Source: Arcicella sp038230735
GTDB lineage: Bacteria > Bacteroidota > Bacteroidia > Cytophagales > Spirosomataceae
DNA: 19,869 nt
Assembly (NCBI GenBank): GCA_038230735.1
Contig: JBBRMR010000085.1
Location: forward strand, 1-19,869
Reading direction: 5' to 3'
In this document: one piece after another, positions 15,326-19,869 of the stretch
How the letters are laid out: every line of letters starts with the position of its first letter
Numbering within the stretch: position 1 is the first letter of the stretch
Program-made: the position numbers and the translations under genes
Notes under the pieces: model-generated
What the model was told of the DNA's origin: nothing
The model's input: the letters and a program-made list of their open reading frames with translations, nothing else
Databases searched by the model: none

Positions 15326-15357
15326 AAAACACCCAGCCTTTGGAGGTTGGGTGTTTT
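15326..15357 (+). terminator. Hairpin terminator downstream of the cytochrome gene
   Basis: AAAACACCCAGCC (15326-15338) pairs with GGTTGGGTGTTTT (15345-15357), 13 bp with one G-U pair and a 6-nt loop, followed by a T-rich run. It lies about 125 bp after the cytochrome stop. A second small hairpin (AAACGAG / CTCGTTT, 15383-15402) follows. Confidence 0.85.
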
Positions 15358-15440
15358 GTTTTTACGCTCTAACCACTTATTTAAACGAGACAATCCTCGT
15401 TTCACCTTTTAGAAATTGGTAAATCCAAACTCAAAATGGA

Positions 15441-15700
15441 ATGCCTCCCAAAATCGCAAAAGCTATTCACCAAACCGAAGAGGATATTTTGAATAAATCA
15501 AGAGATTGTACGATAACAAAATCTCATCACGAAAATGCAACTGAAAACCAGAATTTAATCCTGCATTTAAAGGAATACAATACTATTGTTCAACAACTTT
15601 TGGTAGAAAATAAAGATTTATCCAAAGCCAACCCATTATTATTGAACTTCAACAATTGAAGATAAATCGGTTGAAAGATGAGTTGGTAGGAAGATTGTAA
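15441..15700 (+). pseudogene. Doubtful, apparently frameshifted coiled-coil ORF
   Basis: The frame from ATG 15441 runs 72 codons to TGA at 15657. It is rich in Asn, Gln, Glu and Lys, with a coiled-coil-like stretch LKEYNTIVQQLLVENKDL (about 44-61). Near 15635 the frame one base back continues as IIIELQQLKINRLKDELVGRL and ends at TAA 15698-15700. The heptad spacing of leucines carries on across the switch, which suggests one base was lost and the original product had about 86 residues. I do not recognise a family. It lies between a terminator and the promoter of the next gene with no clear promoter of its own. It may be a decayed regulatory or phage-like gene, or just a chance ORF. Confidence 0.35.
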
Positions 15701-15823
15701 TCTTGATTGTTGGATGTAAGTGGCATTCATTTAGTTTCAAAAACGTTTTCCACTTGAAAACAAGATGAAAGTTTTTTTTGAAAAAAATATAAATTTAAAC
15801 CACTCAAAATGTTTGGTTTAGTT

Positions 15824-15857
15824 TTTGCGTTCTACTTAAAGAATTAACGTAATTTTG
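15824..15857 (+). promoter_or_regulatory. Bacteroidota-type promoter for the 15906 gene
   Basis: TTTG (15824-15827), a 22-nt spacer and TAATTTTG (15850-15857) match the TTTG / TAnnTTTG consensus fully. The predicted leader is about 43 nt. It is the best promoter in the window. Confidence 0.65.
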
Positions 15858-15905
15858 TTCCATCCCCATTTTCAGTAATAATAATATTAAACCTTTTAAG
15901 GAAGC

Positions 15906-17045
15906 ATGAAGTTAGATTTGTCGGCAATCGAAAAATACGGGCAGCAATACGCTGGGAAAGTATGTGATGATTTTTTCAATAGAACAGCTACTATAAACGG
16001 TCAGCAAATTTTGAAGTTGAGCAATGTTGCTCAGGTGAATATTTTTGTCGTGAATGACCTTTATGAGCGTTGGAAGGCTGATAGCGAAGCATTTAAAAGT
16101 CCTTATTTTAATTTTGAAAATGAGGAGGTAAAAGCCGCTTTAAAGACTTTCATGAACACCGTTTCTCAACATATCATGGTGAAGCGAGAAGATTTTGAGC
16201 CGATGTTATCAAGGGCAGTCAATAAAACGTTAGTGCTTTTATTAGACCCCAGCAAGCATTTTGATGACTATGTGAGGGACTCGCCCGATTTTACTTTGAC
16301 CAAAGAGCGTTTGGCTCAATTGGCAAAATATACCAAAATTAATGGACAGGTTGCCAAAGCCATGACCGACAAAATGGCGGAGGAAGACAAAGTGTATGTA
16401 ACAACGGCATTGGGTTGGTTGAGTGAAATAGATTCGAAGGGTGATTTCGAGAATCCAGATAAATATTTAGAAATGCTTTCAGCAACGGTGCCTTTGCAGA
16501 AAGAGAATTTTGTAAAATCAACGGCAAAAAGGGTGGTTGAGGATAATTCAGCCATGAGAATGCAACAATCTTTCTTTGACATCGACCCCGATGATGAGGA
16601 AATGGATGATGAAGATGCACCATTACCAACCGTTGCCCAAGTACAAGCAAGATTTGAAGCCGAAAGACCCGTTACAAACGTAAAATTGCCTGGTTTAGAC
16701 CGTCTGAATGATACTTTTACGGATGACTTGCCAACGGTCAATGATTTATTGAAAAAGGAAATAATTGGAACAGGAACACCACTTTCAGACTTGGCTTTTA
16801 GTCGCCCCATCAAGAGTATTGTAGATGGAATTAGCCTGAATCAGAAGTTTGTTTTTATTGGAAGATTATTTGATGGCGATATAAATTCGTATAATAAAGC
16901 GGTTGAGGATTTGGATAACTGTTTAAATTTTCCAGAGGCTAAGAACCTGATGAATAAGGCATTAGCCCCCAAATATAACTGGATAATGGCAGCCGAAGAA
17001 GCCAATGATTTTTTGGAGGTGGTGGGGAGGAAGTTTCAACTTTAA
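15906..17045 (+). CDS. Conserved cytosolic protein of unknown function
   Basis: A 379-residue soluble protein without signal peptide or membrane segment. The N-terminal two thirds (1-220) are helical. An acidic linker at about 224-240 (DIDPDDEEMDDEDAPLP) leads to a C-terminal part with FVFIGRLFDGDINSYNKAVEDLDNC (about 318-342) and a closing LAPKYNWIMAAEEANDF. I recall such C-termini in uncharacterised Cytophagales proteins but know no function or catalytic motif. The helical N-terminus, acidic hinge and compact C-terminal domain suggest a scaffold or nucleic-acid-associated protein, which is speculation. It has a consensus phylum promoter and the start at 15906 is well placed after it. It is a single gene. 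Confidence 0.8.
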   Translation: MKLDLSAIEKYGQQYAGKVCDDFFNRTATINGQQILKLSNVAQVNIFVVNDLYERWKADSEAFKSPYFNFENEEVKAALKTFMNTVSQHIMVKREDFEPMLSRAVNKTLVLLLDPSKHFDDYVRDSPDFTLTKERLAQLAKYTKINGQVAKAMTDKMAEEDKVYVTTALGWLSEIDSKGDFENPDKYLEMLSATVPLQKENFVKSTAKRVVEDNSAMRMQQSFFDIDPDDEEMDDEDAPLPTVAQVQARFEAERPVTNVKLPGLDRLNDTFTDDLPTVNDLLKKEIIGTGTPLSDLAFSRPIKSIVDGISLNQKFVFIGRLFDGDINSYNKAVEDLDNCLNFPEAKNLMNKALAPKYNWIMAAEEANDFLEVVGRKFQL

Positions 17046-17156
17046 TTACCGAATATGGAGGTTAGTAAGGAAAGGATAGAAATGTCAGATGAAATAATAG
17101 AAGAAATTTGTATTAAAATATGGAAAATTTTGTAATTTAGAATCATAATAAACAAT

Positions 17157-17200
17157 AAAAGCCCATTTGAGAAAAGCGAAGCGTTGCCCGTGGCTTTTTT
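17157..17200 (+). terminator. Possible terminator or leader hairpin before the 17225 gene
   Basis: AAAAGCC (17157-17163) pairs with GGCTTTT (17192-17198), with a long 28-nt loop containing GCGAAGCG, and a T run follows. It sits 112 bp after the preceding gene and only 24 bp before the next ATG. It could end the 15906 transcript or act as a leader element. Confidence 0.5.
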
Positions 17201-17224
17201 ATAACCACTATCAAAAATTATCAG

Positions 17225-19288
17225 ATGAAAAAAGTTCTACTTTTCATTGCCTTACTATTTACCTTCCAAACACTCGCCCAAGAGTATCCCCGCAAGGAAA
17301 TTAATATCCGAAATTTTATTCAAGACATTGTTGGCAATCCTGATGGCGGGGTAAATGAAGACCTTTTTGAGTCACTTTACCAAAATTATTTGAATCCGAT
17401 TGACTTGAATAAAGTCAGTCGTGAGCAATTGGCTTCGGTGTATGTGCTTTCTGAAAAACAACTTAACTCCTTCTTTTTGTATCGTCAAAAAGCGGGTAAC
17501 TTGTTGTCTATCTATGAGTTGCAGGCTATTCCCGATTTTGATTTAGTGACCATTTACAAACTCGTCCCCTTTGTGGCAGTAAAACCCGATGGACTTTCTT
17601 TTGGTACTTTGACCGATGGATTTGGTGGGTCGAATCAATATTTGCTCTTGCGTTATGCCCAAATTTTGGAAACGAAAAAAGGATTTACTGATCCTACTAC
17701 AACCAGTAAAGTTCGGTATGAAGGCTCACCGATGAAGTTATATGCCCGCTATAAAATGTTTTCTTCCAAAGATTTTAGCTTAGGATTCACCCTTGAAAAA
17801 GATGAAGGAGAATCGCAATTGACTGATTTTAAGTCGTTTCATTTACAATTTCAAAATAAAGGGTATTGGAAAAATATTACCCTCGGCGATTATCAATTGC
17901 AATTGGGACAAGGGCTAATTTCTTCGGCAGGTTTTTATATTGGCAAAGGTTCTGAAACGGTTTTGACAACTCGCAGAAATCAATTGGGGATTCGTCCGTA
18001 TTCATCGGCTTTGGAAAACAATTTTTTTAGGGGTGCGGCTGCCACTTATCAGTTGGGTCGATTTGACATTACTGGTTTCTATTCAAGACTTTGGCGAGAT
18101 GGAAATATCCTGATTGACAAAGCAACCAATTTAGAATACGCTTCGTCTTTTCAAACTTCGGGATTGCATCGAACTGCTTCCGAAATTGCCGACAAAGGGA
18201 GTTTGTTAGAAGAAGATATTGGTACGGATATTACTTTTAAAAACAAAGACAATACGCTCCAAATAGGCTTTACGGCTTTGAAAACCAACTTTGATAAACC
18301 CATTCAGAAGGCGGATAAAGACTATAACCAGTATGAATTTGAGGGAACAAATAATCTTTTGACGGGACTTCATTATAGTTATAGTTATCAAAATTTCAAC
18401 TTCTTTGGCGAAATAGCACGTTCATCAAGCGGTGGTTTAGGGATGGTTTCTGGCGTATTGGGAAGCATGGGAAAACGGACAGATTTCTCTGTTTTATTCC
18501 GAAAATATGACCGTGATTTTCATAGTTTTTATGCTAATGGTTTCTCTGAAAACTCAAGAAATATCAATGAAACGGGTTTGTATGGGGGTATAAAACACGC
18601 CTTTACGAGGAAATGGTCGGCTTCGGCATACGTTGATTATTTTCAATTTCCTTGGTATCGTTATCTGGTTGATAAACTTCCGACCAGTGGCTTCGATTAT
18701 TTAGGGCGATTAACCTATCAACCCAGTAAAACCTTACAAATTTTCTTTCAATTTAGACAAGAAAATAAGGAGGAAAATACGAAAATCACCGAGACGTATA
18801 TTGATAAAGGCAAACAGAAAACTCGTGATATTACGGTGGTTAGAGATAGAAGTAGAAGGATTTTTATTGCCAATTTGGATTATAAGATTTCCAAGATTTG
18901 GAATATTCAAACTCGTGCCTCATATAGCACTTATAAATTTGACGGTCAGGACTTTACGCAAGGTTTTGCCATTGCCCAAGATGTAAATGCAGACTTCGGA
19001 AGGCTTTCATTATCAATTCGTTTGGCATTTTTCAAGACCGATGATTATGATAATAGGCAATATTTTTATGAGCAAGATGTACTCTATGCTTTCTCATTTC
19101 CAGCGTATTATCAACACGGAATTAGGCATTATTTGATGGCTCAATACAAACTAACTCGCAACGTAGATGCGTGGGTGCGTTGGGCAAGAACTGACTTGTT
19201 TGACGGTGGCATTTTTAGCTCTGGTTTAGAGGAAATTCCGCTGTCGCATCGTTCAGAAGTGAAGGTGCAGGTTAGGTTACATTTTTGA
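17225..19288 (+). CDS. Helix-hairpin-helix protein with outer-membrane beta-barrel
   Basis: A 687-residue exported protein: signal peptide to about residue 19 (TLAQ|E). A ComEA-like helix-hairpin-helix region follows at about 57-117 (PIDLNKVSREQLASVYVLS, then AGNLLSIYELQAIPDFDL). From about 125 to the end it is a series of amphipathic beta strands with many aromatic ends, closing in VKVQVRLHF, a terminal Phe as expected for BAM-inserted barrels. HhH units usually contact DNA backbones, and ComEA binds DNA in transformation. Pairing one with a barrel is a recurring Bacteroidota architecture whose function I do not know. DNA or another polymer crossing the outer membrane is one hypothesis. It is a stand-alone gene; a partly matched promoter (TTTG 17107-17110, TAATTTAG 17133-17140) lies upstream of the hairpin at 17157-17200. 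Confidence 0.85.
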   Translation: MKKVLLFIALLFTFQTLAQEYPRKEINIRNFIQDIVGNPDGGVNEDLFESLYQNYLNPIDLNKVSREQLASVYVLSEKQLNSFFLYRQKAGNLLSIYELQAIPDFDLVTIYKLVPFVAVKPDGLSFGTLTDGFGGSNQYLLLRYAQILETKKGFTDPTTTSKVRYEGSPMKLYARYKMFSSKDFSLGFTLEKDEGESQLTDFKSFHLQFQNKGYWKNITLGDYQLQLGQGLISSAGFYIGKGSETVLTTRRNQLGIRPYSSALENNFFRGAAATYQLGRFDITGFYSRLWRDGNILIDKATNLEYASSFQTSGLHRTASEIADKGSLLEEDIGTDITFKNKDNTLQIGFTALKTNFDKPIQKADKDYNQYEFEGTNNLLTGLHYSYSYQNFNFFGEIARSSSGGLGMVSGVLGSMGKRTDFSVLFRKYDRDFHSFYANGFSENSRNINETGLYGGIKHAFTRKWSASAYVDYFQFPWYRYLVDKLPTSGFDYLGRLTYQPSKTLQIFFQFRQENKEENTKITETYIDKGKQKTRDITVVRDRSRRIFIANLDYKISKIWNIQTRASYSTYKFDGQDFTQGFAIAQDVNADFGRLSLSIRLAFFKTDDYDNRQYFYEQDVLYAFSFPAYYQHGIRHYLMAQYKLTRNVDAWVRWARTDLFDGGIFSSGLEEIPLSHRSEVKVQVRLHF

Positions 19289-19369
19289 TTTAACAATCCC
19301 TTAACCTCCAGCAAATCATCAGTTTAAAGTAAATGCTCAATTTTGTTTCGGAAATTAAACCGTCATAAA

Positions 19370-19869
19370 ATGAGCAAATTCTTATTTGTAGTGCAAGGCG
19401 AAGGGCGTGGACATCTCACCCAAGCTATTTCTCTATATGAAATATTAAATCAGGCGGGGCACCAAGTGGTTTCGGTGATGGTTGGGATGGATGATGAACA
19501 TAATCTGCCTTCATTTTTTAGGGAAAAGATTAAAGTAGAAATCAATACTTTCCCTGCCCCAAGTTTGGTGTATGGACAAACGAAGGCGGTTAAAGTTTGG
19601 GACACTATTTCTACGCACGCTAAAAAAATTGGCAAATACCGCAAAAGTATTCAGTTATTAGCCCAAAAAGTAGAAGAACATCAACCCGATGTGATTGTGA
19701 ATTTCTACGATATGATTTGTGGATTATACTCACAATTTTATCGTCCAACAATTCCCGTAGTTTGCATCGGACATCAATATTTATTGCTTCACCAAGAATT
19801 CATTTCGCTGCCAGATAAACAAATTGACCGTTTTTTATTGAACCTCAATACACAGCTTACCTCTTTGCG
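19370..19869 (+). CDS. Glycosyltransferase (MurG/GT-B type), partial, cut by window end
   Basis: The first 166 residues of a GT-B-like glycosyltransferase. It begins FLFVVQGEGRGHLTQAISLYEIL (4-26), the Gly-rich loop and first helix of the N-terminal acceptor domain of UDP-sugar transferases, and continues with alternating strands and helices (HQVVSVMVG, PDVIVNFYDMICGLY, PVVCIGHQYLLLH). No signal peptide is present. The C-terminal donor-binding domain lies beyond the window, so the sugar and acceptor cannot be named. The ATG at 19370 fits the family start. It is 81 bp after the barrel gene on the same strand; no clear terminator lies between, so co-transcription is possible. Confidence 0.8.
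   Translation, partial: MSKFLFVVQGEGRGHLTQAISLYEILNQAGHQVVSVMVGMDDEHNLPSFFREKIKVEINTFPAPSLVYGQTKAVKVWDTISTHAKKIGKYRKSIQLLAQKVEEHQPDVIVNFYDMICGLYSQFYRPTIPVVCIGHQYLLLHQEFISLPDKQIDRFLLNLNTQLTSL

Noticed and set aside
17055..17135. A 26-codon ORF after the conserved unknown gene
   Set aside because: Too short, no family resemblance, and it overlaps a promoter-like element; chance ORF is more likely.

Overview
The window reads as a chromosomal segment of a Bacteroidota bacterium, most likely of the order Cytophagales. It is AT-rich and Shine-Dalgarno sequences are mostly absent. Several promoters fit the Bacteroidota TTG / TAnnTTTG pattern. The proteins include families common in this phylum: OmpH-like lipoproteins, a DUF1080 protein, a GH3-like protein, and a helix-hairpin-helix plus beta-barrel protein. 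The order-level call is inference; the phylum is well supported. No rRNA, tRNA, CRISPR array or intact transposase was seen.

Layout. 1-2012 (+): a toxin-antitoxin pair of the PIN family whose toxin is broken by a one-base frameshift, then hemC (tetrapyrrole synthesis) carrying an in-frame 7-bp tandem repeat, then a small DUF3052-like protein almost touching hemC. 2083-2523 (+): a small membrane protein, closed by a bidirectional terminator. 2605-4900 (-): a compact three-gene cluster of exported proteins: a Cys/His papain-like candidate hydrolase with a possible T9SS tail, a lipoprotein, and a helical secreted protein. I regard it as the best candidate for an undescribed system here. 4901-5408: a 508-bp AT-rich divergent intergenic region with a palindrome, a (TA)10 tract and a second inverted repeat. 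5409-6014 (+): an OmpH/Skp-like lipoprotein. 6094-6154: a near-perfect large inverted repeat whose arm supplies the last codons and stop of the convergent RmlD-like reductase (6141-7043, -).

7324-9895 (+): a secreted DUF1080 protein, an exported cyclophilin, and the tRNA 2-selenouridine synthase mnmH, with strong hairpin terminators after the first and third. 9963-12599 (-): valS, divergent from a GH3-like adenylating enzyme (12842-14371, +). 14837-15199 (+): a small lipid-anchored cytochrome c. 15441-15700 (+): a doubtful, apparently frameshifted coiled-coil ORF. 15906-17045 (+): a conserved unknown protein with a good phylum-type promoter. 17225-19288 (+): the helix-hairpin-helix outer-membrane barrel protein. 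19370 to the window end (+): the start of a glycosyltransferase.

Most genes are housekeeping or envelope functions on separate transcription units. The parts that look accessory are the TA remnant, the 2605-4900 secreted cluster with its odd flanking region, the 6094-6154 repeat, and the gene-poor stretch 14372-15905.
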